Source: UBA7672 sp031419455 (GTDB taxonomy: Bacteria > Pseudomonadota > Alphaproteobacteria > Caulobacterales > Hyphomonadaceae). Taken from it: 64,000 nt of DNA. This document shows positions 1-8,838 of the stretch, one piece after another. Made by a program: the position numbers and the translations under genes. How positions within the stretch are numbered: position 1 is the stretch's first letter; every line of letters starts with the position of its first letter. The stretch spans positions 1 to 64,000 of the forward strand of contig JANOKS010000030.1 of the NCBI GenBank assembly GCA_031419455.1, given 5' to 3'. Under the pieces are notes generated by a model that worked only from the letters and a program-made list of their open reading frames with translations, had not been told where the DNA came from and did no database searches.

Positions 1-1
1 C

Positions 2-20
2 TAGAGCATCGGGCGGATAA
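2..20 (+). repeat. Left terminal inverted repeat of the IS630 element
   Basis: The core gagcatcgggcgg (4-16) is repeated in inverse orientation at the right end. The outer TA (2-3) is the presumed duplicated target dinucleotide. Confidence 0.9.
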
Positions 21-78
21 CCTGAATCGATATTTGCGTTAGGGACGAATTGTGATTCACCGTTCTTGGAGGTGGATC

Positions 79-1035
79 ATGGGCAAAGCTTGTTCGGCCG
101 ACCTGCGGGAGCGGCTGGTACGCGAGGTTGAGGCCGGAGAATCCCGACGCGGAGCGGCAGACAGGTTCGCCGTTGCGCCATCCACAGTCGTGCGGGTCTA
201 CGCCTGGTATAAGCAAAGCGGGTCGCTTGAACCGAAGAAGCAGGGTCGGCCGCCGGGCAGCGGCAAACTCGGCCCGCACAAGGACTTCATCCTCGAACAC
301 GTGAAGCGGACGCCGGACATCACGATGCCGGAGCTCGCTGCGCTTCTTCAGGCGGACCGCGGTGTGAAGGTCGATCCTTCGAACATCTCCAAGTTCTTAT
401 GCGCCATCGGCTACAGCTATAAAAAAACACTTCTGGCGTCGGAACAAGAGCGCAGCGACGTTAGGCAGGCCCGCCGGGAATGGCGGGAGCAGCGCCAGCC
501 GGCCATGCGCGCGGAGCCAGGACGGCTCATCTTCATCGACGAGACTTCGGTGAAGACGAACATGTGCCGCCTGCGCGGGCGCGCCCCGCGCGGCGAAAGG
601 CTCAAGGGGCAGGCGCCGTTCGGCAGATGGAGCACGCAAACCTTCATCGCCGGCCTGAAATGCGACGGGCTCATCGCGCCTTTCCTGGTCGACGGTCCGA
701 TGGATGGCGACGCCTTCGATGTCTACATCGAAACCCAGTTGTCGCCCCTCTTGCGTAAGCGCGATGTCGTCATCCTCGACAATCTCAACGTCCACAAAAG
801 CCCCAGGGCTGCAGCCTCTCTGGCTGCCCGCGGCGCATGGTTCCTCTTCCTCCCCAAATACTCACCCGACCTGAACCCTATCGAGATGGCGTTCTCAAAG
901 CTGAAGGCTCACTTGCGCAAGGCAGCCGCACGCACCATCGACGCCCTCTGGCGCGCCGTTGGAGACATCTGCTCCCTCTTCACATCCGAAGAGTGCTGGA
1001 ACTTCTTCAGGGCACACGCCTATGTTGCGGATTAA
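79..1035 (+). CDS. IS630-family DDE transposase
   Basis: A 318-residue transposase that would cut and join the element at TA targets. The N-terminal third is a helix-turn-helix/Winged-helix-like region of IS630 transposases (residues about 1-110). The catalytic DDE domain follows: first Asp in FIDETSVKTN, second Asp in VILDNLNVHKS, and Glu in DLNPIEMAFSKLK, which is the hallmark D-N-P-I-E motif. ATG 79 is preferred over ATG 52 because GGAGG lies 7 bases upstream and the protein begins in the usual IS630 manner (MGKACSADLRERL). There is no frameshift or internal stop, so the enzyme may be functional. No passenger gene is present. Confidence 0.95.
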   Translation: MGKACSADLRERLVREVEAGESRRGAADRFAVAPSTVVRVYAWYKQSGSLEPKKQGRPPGSGKLGPHKDFILEHVKRTPDITMPELAALLQADRGVKVDPSNISKFLCAIGYSYKKTLLASEQERSDVRQARREWREQRQPAMRAEPGRLIFIDETSVKTNMCRLRGRAPRGERLKGQAPFGRWSTQTFIAGLKCDGLIAPFLVDGPMDGDAFDVYIETQLSPLLRKRDVVILDNLNVHKSPRAAASLAARGAWFLFLPKYSPDLNPIEMAFSKLKAHLRKAAARTIDALWRAVGDICSLFTSEECWNFFRAHAYVAD

Positions 1036-1050
1036 CCGCCCGATGCTCTA
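1032..1050 (-). repeat. Right terminal inverted repeat of the IS630 element
   Basis: This is the reverse complement of 2-20 with one mismatch. It overlaps the last codons and the TAA stop of the transposase gene, a compact arrangement common in small IS elements. Confidence 0.9.
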
Positions 1051-1162
1051 ATCTCCCGCGCGACGCAAAAAGAGCGCGGTGGCTTAACTGCGTTAGACTT
1101 GTCGAAAGCCAGCAAAACCTAGCTCCGCCAAGTTGACTATGCGGTTGACAGATTCGTCGCTG

Positions 1163-1192
1163 GGAAGAAACCCCGGACCAATCGGTCCGGGG
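1163..1192 (-). terminator. Intrinsic terminator of the TonB-dependent receptor gene
   Basis: A perfect 9-bp stem (CCCCGGACC / GGTCCGGGG, 1171-1192) with a 4-base loop is followed on the minus strand by TTTCTTCCC. It lies 58 bases past the receptor stop codon. The rest of 1051-1249 shows nothing else recognisable. Confidence 0.8.
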
Positions 1193-1249
1193 TCGGGAGG
1201 CGAGTCGACAGCTTATGCCTTCATTTCTGAGGCATCACCAGCGAGCGGC

Positions 1250-4200
1250 CTAGAACTTCTTCGTCAAGCCAACCTCGAAGATGCGGCCACGCGGGTTGCC
1301 CGTAGCCGTGTAGTAGCCGGAGCGGCCCTGGGCGGCTGAGGGGTCCTTGTCGAAGATATTCAGGACCGTTGCACGCAGCTCGAGGTCGTCCATGAACGGG
1401 GCCGTGTAGATGTAGTTCAGGTCGAAATCGAGGTACTCCTTCGGAAAGATTCCGTAGGTCGAATAGACGGTCTCGTCGATCGTCGTGGTTGCCGCAATGT
1501 TCGCGACGATAGGCACAAGGCCGCCCACTTGATACGCCTCGTTGAAGACGCCCGACGAATAGTTGGCGCGCACGCTGACATTGTGCGTCTCATCTGCCCA
1601 CCGAACGACGGCGTTGGCTCTCCAGCGCCGCGACTCGTTCCCGGTCCGCGTGTAGTTCGCGGTTCCGAGACGATTGCCGCTTGCTTCAAACAGGATGTCG
1701 TTCACGGAATAGCCCCGGGCCTTGTAGACCAGGTTCTGCGTCGCCGTGAGCTGCGCCGTGAACGTGCCGTCGAACATGGGGTAGGCAAAGTCGACCGAGT
1801 AATCGACGCCGTTGGTTACGAAGCCCGGTCCGTTCACCTGATAGCGGAGGACCTGGTTGAGAGACGCCGCAGTCGTCACGCCCTGTTGGCATGGGGCCGT
1901 GAACGTCACGAAGCTTATCAGGCTCGCATTGCAGTTTGCGAACTGGCCGGCAGAGTTGTTCGTCGCTGTATTCGGAATGCCGGTCACGCCACGATTGTTT
2001 TGCGTACCCGGCAAACCTGTTACCGTGTTTAAGCCAAAGATGTTATTGAGGATCGTCGTATCGCTGGTGGTGGCAATCTGCCCATCGATCAGGATTTCGA
2101 AGAAGTCCACGCTCGCACGAATGCGGCCATCGGCGAGGTCTGACTCCCAGCCGACGCCGAAGTTGAACGTCTTGTCGTCTTCAGGCCCGATGTTGTCCGA
2201 AATCTCCGTGATTCGGTCCCGCTGGAACCCGGTTCCAAATCGCCCATAACCGGCAATCGCGAACTCCTGCGCACCCGGGTCGAGCTCAAGAGCCCCGTCG
2301 GCGCGATAGTTGGTGCCGTAGGACGAGCGAACATAGAGGTTGTCAGTCACGTCCCACTTGCCGGCGATGGAGTAGATGTCGCCGATCAGGTCGCCGCCAT
2401 TGTACTCTTCGTGACGCGCGGAGAGCGAGAAGTTCAGGTTTTCCAGAACAGGCAGCTGGACTTCGGCGAATGTCGCCAAGGTCTGGGTATCGTAATAGAA
2501 TGGCGGGATGGTCGTGACGATGTTGACCCGGCCGTTGCTGAAGAACGCACCCTGGATTGCGGGGCAGCCTCGCGTGCCCGCGCCAGGCTCTACCTGAGCC
2601 GGGCTGTTGACGACGGCGCGGTCGGGCCAGACGCAGGGTTGCGTCGCCATGTTCTCTTCGATCTCGTTGTCGTCACGCGTTGACGAACGACCTTCAACCT
2701 GTCGCGACTGCATGCCGAGCGCCCAGCCGATTTCGCCGCCGGGAAGCTCGAACACTGTCGGCGGGATGGCGCCGCTGAGCAGGCCGTTGATCGTCACGGA
2801 CTCGAGTTTGTATTCTGCGGTGCGGTCGCCGATCATCCAGTCCATCAGTTCCGACGGGTTGGCATAGCCTGCAGGCCGTCCAGCAATCGCGCCAGAATTG
2901 AATTGCGGATTGGCGGCGCCATTGGCGACGCTGGTCGCAAAGGCGCTCGCGAACGGGTTGAAGAACTGACAGCTGCCCACGCCGGGCGCCGTTTCGGACT
3001 GGATGCCGACCGTTCGGTTATAGGCGGCTGACGACGAGTAGTCCGTCGGCACGCGGTCGATTGCCCGGCACCCTAAGCCGCCATATCCAAGCAGCGCGTT
3101 CTGCAGTCGAGAGGCAAATATGTCGGGCTGATGGTAGGTGTTGAGATACTGGTTGTACTGGCCAGAGAGATCGTAATTGATCCCGCTGAGGAAGCTGCCG
3201 AACAGGTTGTCGTCCGTGAACTCGCCCTTGATGCCGGCGTTCGCGATGAAGCTGTCCCGCTCGAAAACATCTTCCTTCAGACCGCTGCCGTTGAGCGGAT
3301 ACCCGCCAAACATGAATGGCCGCCAGTTGAGGCCGGCATAGAGCGCGGCGTTCGCCGGCAAGGCCGCAAGTGTGGTGCCCGTCCGTGTACGGAAGTCCGC
3401 AAGGAACGGGTTGGGCGTGAATACGCCTGCGCCCGCGCCGGCAGTCGTGAAGGTCTGGATTTGTGTCGGGATGACGTAGTTGCAACTGCTGGAGCACAGC
3501 GCGCTGAACGTGCGGTCGATCGCCGTCGCGTTGGCGGGACCAATCGGAACCTGTCCCTGAATTGTTTTCGACTTGCTGTAGTTCAGATCAAAGTGGAACT
3601 CCATCGAGTCGTTTATGTCGCCGTTATACTCAAGATACGCCCGCACCTGATCGTTCTCGTTCACCAGGTTCTGGAAGGGCGCTTGCGGGAAGGCGCAGGC
3701 GCGATTGGCGGACGTGCCCTGCACCGAGTTGCCCTGGATAGTGTTGGCAACAAAGCCGCCAACTGCCTCGCACGCGGCCTGCGCCGCTGGTCCGACGCTG
3801 CCCGGGAGATCGTTGATTCCGGGAAAGCCGGTGACGACGATCGTGCCCCCGGTGTAGAAGTCCGAAACGGTCTGCTGGAATGTGCCCGGGTTGGCGCCTG
3901 TCAGTGTGTACGGCGCCGGGTTGACTGCAAATGGCTGGCTCGAGAAGTCCCGCGCTGTCTGCAGCATCGCGTCTTCATGGCTTACCGATGCGGAGAACAG
4001 CAGGTTTGAAGAATCGCCAACCCAACCCGTCAGGAAATCGACTTTGTAGTAGCCGTCCGATCCGTCGTAGAACTGCTTCTGGATCGAGATCTGGGGCCCA
4101 TCGATGTCGCGCCGCGTCGTGAAGTTGATCACGCCGCCGACGGCGCCCGCGCCGTATGTCGCGGATGCGCCGTCCTTCAGGACCTCGACAGCCGCGAGAG

Positions 4201-4678
4201 CTTCCATCGGCACCGTGTTGACATCGGCGCCAAACGAGCCGTTCCAAGGGGCGAGATTCTTGCCGTTCATGAGAACGAGCGTGCCGTTGGAGCCAAGGCC
4301 CCTCAGGTTGGCGTTGCCGAAGCCCGTGCCCTGCGGCACGTCGGGCGATGCCTGGCCAAATCCGAGATCGTCGCCATATGATGTCGTCAGCGACCGGATG
4401 AATTCGGTGACGTTTGGCGAACCCTGCTGTTCAAGATCCTCCGCCGTGAAAACGTCGACAGGTTTTGGCGCATCCTCAGGTTTGGTCGCGATCAGCGAAC
4501 CTGTGACCACCACGCGGTCTGAAGTGTCCGTTTCCGGCTGATCAGCCGTGGTCGTCGAGGTCGCTACTGTTTGTGGCGATGCTGGTGTGGTCGTCTCCTG
4601 AGCTTGTGCAAGCTGAAGGCCGGGCACGCCAACCAAGAGCGCAAGCGCGGATACCCCGCGAAGGGTTCTGATGGTCAT
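1250..4678 (-). CDS. TonB-dependent outer membrane receptor
   Basis: A 1142-residue outer-membrane receptor driven by TonB/ExbBD that would import a large or scarce ligand; the substrate cannot be read from sequence. A signal peptide (MTIRTLRG...LQLAQA, about 26 residues) precedes a TonB-box-like DRVVVTGS stretch and a plug domain (about 55-165: ...NLRGLGSNGTLVLMNGK). The C-terminal region of about 900 residues is a predicted beta-barrel ending in the aromatic KKF expected of barrel proteins. Its length fits the large receptors of Caulobacterales and Sphingomonadales. The ATG at 4678 is chosen because GGGGAG lies just upstream and the signal peptide starts there; a longer reading to 4744 adds an implausible pre-sequence. 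It is monocistronic, with a terminator at 1171-1192. Confidence 0.93.
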   Translation of the reverse strand: MTIRTLRGVSALALLVGVPGLQLAQAQETTTPASPQTVATSTTTADQPETDTSDRVVVTGSLIATKPEDAPKPVDVFTAEDLEQQGSPNVTEFIRSLTTSYGDDLGFGQASPDVPQGTGFGNANLRGLGSNGTLVLMNGKNLAPWNGSFGADVNTVPMEALAAVEVLKDGASATYGAGAVGGVINFTTRRDIDGPQISIQKQFYDGSDGYYKVDFLTGWVGDSSNLLFSASVSHEDAMLQTARDFSSQPFAVNPAPYTLTGANPGTFQQTVSDFYTGGTIVVTGFPGINDLPGSVGPAAQAACEAVGGFVANTIQGNSVQGTSANRACAFPQAPFQNLVNENDQVRAYLEYNGDINDSMEFHFDLNYSKSKTIQGQVPIGPANATAIDRTFSALCSSSCNYVIPTQIQTFTTAGAGAGVFTPNPFLADFRTRTGTTLAALPANAALYAGLNWRPFMFGGYPLNGSGLKEDVFERDSFIANAGIKGEFTDDNLFGSFLSGINYDLSGQYNQYLNTYHQPDIFASRLQNALLGYGGLGCRAIDRVPTDYSSSAAYNRTVGIQSETAPGVGSCQFFNPFASAFATSVANGAANPQFNSGAIAGRPAGYANPSELMDWMIGDRTAEYKLESVTINGLLSGAIPPTVFELPGGEIGWALGMQSRQVEGRSSTRDDNEIEENMATQPCVWPDRAVVNSPAQVEPGAGTRGCPAIQGAFFSNGRVNIVTTIPPFYYDTQTLATFAEVQLPVLENLNFSLSARHEEYNGGDLIGDIYSIAGKWDVTDNLYVRSSYGTNYRADGALELDPGAQEFAIAGYGRFGTGFQRDRITEISDNIGPEDDKTFNFGVGWESDLADGRIRASVDFFEILIDGQIATTSDTTILNNIFGLNTVTGLPGTQNNRGVTGIPNTATNNSAGQFANCNASLISFVTFTAPCQQGVTTAASLNQVLRYQVNGPGFVTNGVDYSVDFAYPMFDGTFTAQLTATQNLVYKARGYSVNDILFEASGNRLGTANYTRTGNESRRWRANAVVRWADETHNVSVRANYSSGVFNEAYQVGGLVPIVANIAATTTIDETVYSTYGIFPKEYLDFDLNYIYTAPFMDDLELRATVLNIFDKDPSAAQGRSGYYTATGNPRGRIFEVGLTKKF

Positions 4679-4851
4679 TTGATGTTTCTCCCCTTGTGCC
4701 GCTCTCTTTGTCGGAGCGGCTTCATTTCTGCCTGCGACGCACACGCGACAGGTACGTGAGCGTAGCGGCGGCGCATTTCAGCACTCAATGGGGTCTGCGA
4801 ATTGCGTCGCTGCGGCACCTGACGTGCGCGGCAACCAAATTCCGCAACATT

Positions 4852-4867
4852 GGCGTGAACTCACGCC
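4852..4867. promoter_or_regulatory. Perfect palindrome upstream of the TonB-dependent receptor (possible operator)
   Basis: GGCGTGA-AC-TCACGCC is a perfect 16-bp inverted repeat, 174 bp upstream of the receptor ATG, inside the 540-bp gap (4679-5218) between the receptor and ada. Length and symmetry suit a dimeric repressor or activator site. The regulator is unknown. Nothing else in the gap is recognisable: open frames there lack coding features. Confidence 0.4.
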
Positions 4868-5218
4868 GTCGTGAATGGCCGCGCGTGCACGTATACAAGT
4901 TTCTAAGTGCTGGCGCATTCTCGCTGTGTCTGGTGAGCGGTTTTCAGCCAGACGGTGCGCGGCTGCCGAACGAGCAGGCCTTCTGTCCGCAGGCTATAAA
5001 GATGGGTTGTCGCTATTGGCGTCGCCAGCGTCCGTTCCTGGCGAGTGGCGGTCACCCGCGCCTGCGCCAGGGATGGCGGCAAGCGGCCGTCATCAGGCCA
5101 GCCGCATGCGCCTGCATATAGCGGCGGCTGCGCGCAATGGCCGTGTCGTTTTTCCGGCCGCGCCGCCTGACGGCGGGCCTATCCTGGGTCTACAAACAGT
5201 GATCCGAGATTGGCCGCC

Positions 5219-6298
5219 ATGCTGAACCGCCTTCCCGACCACGAGACGCTGTACGCGCACATCCTTCGCCGCGATCCGGAGATGGATGGGGTGATCTATG
5301 TCGGGGTGAAGACGACGGGGATTTTCTGCCGGCCGGTCTGCCCTGCCCGCACGCCGCTGTCGAAGAACATCACCTTCTATGGCTCGCCGGACGAGGCGCT
5401 GGCGGCGGGGTTCCGGCCGTGCAAGCGGTGCCGGCCGCTGGATGATCCGAACGCGCCGGGCGTGCTAATCGACAAGCTGCTGCGGCTGGTGGAGGAGGAT
5501 CCGTCGCGCAAGTGGAGCGAGGAGGATCTGCGCGAGATGGGGATCGAGCCGGCGACGGCGCGGCGGCATTTCCAGCGCCGGTTCGACATGAGCTTTTCGC
5601 AGTATGCCCGCGCACGAAGGCTGGGGCATGCGTTCAACACGATCAGACAAGGCGACGCCGTGATCGAGGCGCAGCTGGACGCGGGGTTTGAATCCGGCAG
5701 CGGATTCCGCGAGGCGTTCGCCAAGACCTTCGGCGAAGCGCCGAACCGCGCGCGGGCGGCGAAGGCGTTTGCGATGGACTGGATCGACACGCCGCTGGGG
5801 CCGATGCTGGCCATTGCAGATGAGACGCACCTCCACATGCTGGAGTTCGTCGAGCGCAAGAAGCTGCAAGAGCATGTCGAGCGTTACCGGCGGCAGTTCA
5901 ATGCGACGGTGCTGCCGGGCGAGACCAAGGCGCTGAAGCTGATCCGCAGGGAGCTGGCGGACTACTTCGCGGGCAAGTCGCTGGTGTTCACATCAAGGAT
6001 TGCGGGCGCGGGGACGGATTTCCAGAACCAGGTGTGGGACGAACTTCGCCGCGTGCCGCCGGGCGTCACGCGGTCCTATCAGGAGATGGCGCAGCGCATC
6101 GGGCGGCCGACGGCGATGCGCGCGGTAGCGAATGCGAACCGGCTGAACCGCTGCGCGATCATCCTGCCCTGCCATCGCGTGATCGGCGCCGACGGGACGC
6201 TGACCGGTTATGCGGGCGGGCTGTGGCGCAAGCAATGGCTGCTGGACCATGAGCGGCGGCATGCGGCTGGGGGCAAGTCAGTCGGCGCTGGCCCCTGA
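5219..6298 (+). CDS. ada: Bifunctional DNA methylphosphotriester/O6-methylguanine methyltransferase and activator Ada
   Basis: A 359-residue Ada-type adaptive-response protein. The N-terminal zinc domain has Cys37, Cys41, Cys68 and Cys71 (FCRPVC and CKRC), nearly superimposable on E. coli Cys38/42/69/72, so methylphosphotriester repair and self-activation are expected. An AraC-type helix-turn-helix region follows (about 85-175). The C-terminal methyltransferase carries the acceptor motif PCHRV (Cys about 318). Full length and all key cysteines are kept. The ATG at 5219 is chosen over a TTG at 5210. Its 3' end overlaps the convergent antiporter gene by 21 bp. A separate AlkB/AlkA partner is not adjacent. 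Confidence 0.95.
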   Translation: MLNRLPDHETLYAHILRRDPEMDGVIYVGVKTTGIFCRPVCPARTPLSKNITFYGSPDEALAAGFRPCKRCRPLDDPNAPGVLIDKLLRLVEEDPSRKWSEEDLREMGIEPATARRHFQRRFDMSFSQYARARRLGHAFNTIRQGDAVIEAQLDAGFESGSGFREAFAKTFGEAPNRARAAKAFAMDWIDTPLGPMLAIADETHLHMLEFVERKKLQEHVERYRRQFNATVLPGETKALKLIRRELADYFAGKSLVFTSRIAGAGTDFQNQVWDELRRVPPGVTRSYQEMAQRIGRPTAMRAVANANRLNRCAIILPCHRVIGADGTLTGYAGGLWRKQWLLDHERRHAAGGKSVGAGP

Positions 6299-7534
6299 TT
6301 TGCCCGGCGGCTCCGTCACCTTATCGACGGCGAAGGCTGCGGAGAATCCGTGCAGCACTGTTGAGAGCAGGATGGCGAGCGCCGTTATGGCCCACAGTTC
6401 GGCTTCGTTCTGAAGGTCCATGTGGCTGCCGGCGTAACTCAGATAGTAGATCGAGCCGACGCCGCGCACGCCATAGAATGCCACGACCATCCGCTGCCGG
6501 CCCCGGAGCTGTGATCCTTTCAGCGACACCCAGCCGATCAGCGGCCGGATCAGGACGATGAGGGCCACGGCGATGATGACGCTGGACAAGGTCAGTCCTG
6601 ACAGCAACGCCGGCAACGATGCGCCAAGCGCGATGAGGAGCACGGCTGTGAGCGCGTGCTCGATGTTCTCCGAGAAGTCGTGCAGGCGGCCATGGTATTC
6701 ATGCTCCGACTCGGTCCGTCGCAGGGTGACGCCGGCGATGAAGACGGCGATGAATCCGTAGCCCTCCAGAAGCTCTGTGAGGCCGTAGGCGAGAAAGACA
6801 CCTGCCATGGCGAAGACGCCGGCTTCAGTCTTCGCCAGCGCATTCTCGCGTGGATATTCAAACAGCAGGAAGCCAAGGAGGCGACCGATCAAAAGGCCGC
6901 TGATAGCGCCGACGGCGATCCGGTAGGCGACATCGCGCCAGAGCCAGTCGAACAGGTTTGCTGCGTCGATACCGCCCGCAGCGGCGATGGCCATCGCGAG
7001 ATAGACGAAGGGGAAGGCAAGTCCGTCATTGAGGCCGGCTTCGCCCGTGAGCGTGCGGCGTACCGGATGCTCGCTCCCTTCATTCGGCTTGCCGACCTGA
7101 AGGTCTCCGGCGAGGACGGGATCGGTGGGCGAGAGCACGGCGCCCAGAAGCAGGCCGCCGCCCAGCGTCATTGCGCCGAGCTGCCAGCCAAGTACAGCGA
7201 CGGCCAGGATGGTCAACGGCATGGCGATGGCCAGAAGCCGGATGGTTGGCCACCAGCGACTCAGATCCTTCAGGTCATCGATGCGAAGCGCAACGCCGAA
7301 CAGGCCGACGATGACGCACAGCTCACTGACGATTTCCCACGGCGCGGGGATGCTGATCGGATTGATGGCTGCGGCTGTGCCGGGCGCCCAGCCGAACACC
7401 AGGAAGCCCAGCCCGATCAGCAGGCCTGCTGCAGCTGGCTCACGCGCCGAAAACAGGCGCGGCAGCCAGTAGGCGAGCAGGACCGCCAGGCCGAGGCCGG
7501 TGAGCAGCAGGTGATAGCTGGAAAATTCGAACAA
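6278..7534 (-). CDS. CPA1-type sodium/proton antiporter
   Basis: A 418-residue inner-membrane cation:proton antiporter with 11-13 predicted hydrophobic segments along its whole length. The paired motif SPTDPVLAGDLQ and the later TGEAGLNDGLAFPFVYLA carry the conserved Asp residues of CPA1 (NhaP-like) exchangers, pointing to Na+/H+ or K+/H+ exchange. No cytoplasmic regulatory domain is seen. The start is TTG at 7534 (CGGAGA about 9 bases upstream), since no ATG occurs before the conserved first helices. The stop lies inside the 3' end of convergent ada. Confidence 0.85.
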   Translation of the reverse strand: MFEFSSYHLLLTGLGLAVLLAYWLPRLFSAREPAAAGLLIGLGFLVFGWAPGTAAAINPISIPAPWEIVSELCVIVGLFGVALRIDDLKDLSRWWPTIRLLAIAMPLTILAVAVLGWQLGAMTLGGGLLLGAVLSPTDPVLAGDLQVGKPNEGSEHPVRRTLTGEAGLNDGLAFPFVYLAMAIAAAGGIDAANLFDWLWRDVAYRIAVGAISGLLIGRLLGFLLFEYPRENALAKTEAGVFAMAGVFLAYGLTELLEGYGFIAVFIAGVTLRRTESEHEYHGRLHDFSENIEHALTAVLLIALGASLPALLSGLTLSSVIIAVALIVLIRPLIGWVSLKGSQLRGRQRMVVAFYGVRGVGSIYYLSYAGSHMDLQNEAELWAITALAILLSTVLHGFSAAFAVDKVTEPPGKSGASAD

Positions 7535-7612
7535 GCCGGATCGTCTCCGCGAACCTGATGGTACGCGCGCGCGGGCGGAGAGTTCAAAAATGGCTGTGTC
7601 GCAAGCGGGCCG

Positions 7613-7810
7613 TTATTCGGCCTCAAGCGGCGAATCGGAAGGCTTTGCTCTCTCCTCCGCCTTCACTCCGCGCCGCTTGAGCGACTCACGCAGCAGGAAT
7701 TCGATCTCGGCGTTGACGGAGCGGAGGTCCTGCGCGGCAAGGCGCTCGATCGCGGCGTGGAGCGCCGGATCGAGCCGAAGCGGAAATGCTTTCTTGCCGG
7801 GCGATGGCAT
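7613..7810 (-). CDS. Small ribbon-helix-helix (Arc-type) DNA-binding protein
   Basis: A 65-residue protein beginning KKAFPLRLDPALHAAIERLA, then RSVNAEIEFLLRESL: a beta-strand followed by two helices, the fold of Arc/MetJ-type dimeric repressors. It lies 23 bp downstream of the SPFH-domain gene and is probably co-transcribed with it. RHH proteins commonly autoregulate, and the perfect palindrome at 8767-8780 before the SPFH gene is a plausible operator, though this link is inferred. No toxin partner is recognised, so an antitoxin role is not claimed. Confidence 0.75.
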   Translation of the reverse strand: MPSPGKKAFPLRLDPALHAAIERLAAQDLRSVNAEIEFLLRESLKRRGVKAEERAKPSDSPLEAE

Positions 7811-7833
7811 GGGCTCGCCTGTCTCCTGTGGCG

Positions 7834-8745
7834 CTAGTAGAGCGAGCCCGCATTGACGATGGGCTGGGCCTCGCGATCGGCGCAGAGCACGACCAGAAGG
7901 TTCGACACCATCGCCGCCTTGCGCTCGTCATCCAGCACGACGATGTCGCGCTCGGAGAGCTGCTGCAGCGCGCTTTCCACCATCGAGACCGCGCCATGCA
8001 CGATCTTGGCCCGCGCTTCGAGGACAGCTTCGGCCTGCTGGCGGCGCAGCATGGAAGAGGCGATCTCCGGCGCGTAGGCGAGGTGCGAGAGGCGCGCCTC
8101 GTCAACCGCGAGGCCAGCGATCGCAACGCGTTCCTGCAGGCGTTCGGCAAGCATTTCGCCGACCTTCACGCCGTCGGCGCGTAGCGTCGGCTCTTCGCCT
8201 TCGCCATGGTCATACGCAAAGTGCGAGGTGATCTCGCGCAGCGATGTCTCGATCTGGATGTTGACGAAGGTCTCGTAGTTATCGACGTCGAACAGGGCCT
8301 GGGCCGTATCGACCACGCGCCAGACGATGACGGCGGCGATCTCGATCGGGTTGCCCTTCTTGTCGTTCACCTTGAGGGTCTGCGAGGTGACGTTGCGCAC
8401 GCGCAGTGAGATTTTCTTGCGCGAATACCAGGGGATGACCCAGCGCAGGCCGGGGCGCTTGTCCGTGCCCTTGTAGTTGCCGAACAGGGTGATCGCCGCG
8501 CTCTCATTCTGCTGCAGCGAGTAGAGACCGGATATCAGCAGGATCGCCGCAACCAGCGTCACCACTGCGCCGATGATGTAGAGCGCGACCATTGCGCCAT
8601 CGCCACCGGACTCGCCGGTCATGATCCCCTGGAAGAAGAGCCATGCCGCGCCGACGAAGCCAGCGAGCGAGAGAATAAGGAGAAAGCCGCCGCTCCCGGT
8701 GTTTGCGATCTTCTCGACCGTTTTCTTGTGGCTCACGACAGTCAT
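7834..8745 (-). CDS. SPFH/Band 7 domain membrane protein
   Basis: A 303-residue protein with two N-terminal hydrophobic segments (about 16-38 and 50-75) followed by an SPFH (stomatin/prohibitin/flotillin/HflK) domain (about 80-270) that would oligomerise on the cytoplasmic membrane; ALFDVDNYETFVNIQIETSLREI and ...GLAVDEARLSHLAYAPEIA... are typical stretches. It may organise membrane microdomains or protect membrane integrity. ATG 8745 is favoured over an adjacent GTG (8748) because GGAGG sits 6 bases away. It is followed by the RHH gene and diverges from a membrane-anchored hydrolase. Confidence 0.85.
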   Translation of the reverse strand: MTVVSHKKTVEKIANTGSGGFLLILSLAGFVGAAWLFFQGIMTGESGGDGAMVALYIIGAVVTLVAAILLISGLYSLQQNESAAITLFGNYKGTDKRPGLRWVIPWYSRKKISLRVRNVTSQTLKVNDKKGNPIEIAAVIVWRVVDTAQALFDVDNYETFVNIQIETSLREITSHFAYDHGEGEEPTLRADGVKVGEMLAERLQERVAIAGLAVDEARLSHLAYAPEIASSMLRRQQAEAVLEARAKIVHGAVSMVESALQQLSERDIVVLDDERKAAMVSNLLVVLCADREAQPIVNAGSLY

Positions 8746-8766
8746 CACGTCCCTCCTCTAATATCT

Positions 8767-8813
8767 AAGTGATATCACTTTGATATTGACTGTGTGCAAT
8801 GTCAAGCACATTG
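8767..8813. promoter_or_regulatory. Operator-like palindromes between SPFH and hydrolase genes
   Basis: The 93-bp divergent gap contains a perfect 14-bp palindrome, AAGTGATATCACTT (8767-8780), flanked by further ATAT copies (8761-8764, 8783-8786), and a second inverted repeat, CAATGT-N5-ACATTG (8797-8813). Such nested symmetry between divergent genes suggests a shared binding site. The RHH protein encoded downstream is the closest candidate binder (inference). Confidence 0.55.
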
Positions 8814-8838
8814 TGGGGGCGAAGAGGGAGAGGACGCG

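Larger units (their letters stand above)
2..1050 (+). mobile_element. Complete IS630-family insertion sequence
   Basis: The element is bounded by near-perfect terminal inverted repeats (2-20 and 1032-1050, 18 of 19 positions matching) and has TA at both outer ends (2-3 and 1049-1050), as expected for the IS630/Tc1/mariner group, which duplicates a TA target. It holds one intact transposase gene. About 1.05 kb is a usual size for the family. Only one base of left flank is in the window, so the interrupted locus cannot be judged from that side. The intact gene and near-identical ends suggest a recent or still active copy. Confidence 0.93.

Noticed and set aside
4679..5218. Open frames between the TonB receptor and ada
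   Set aside because: No ribosome-binding site, domain or codon bias; treated as a regulatory gap.
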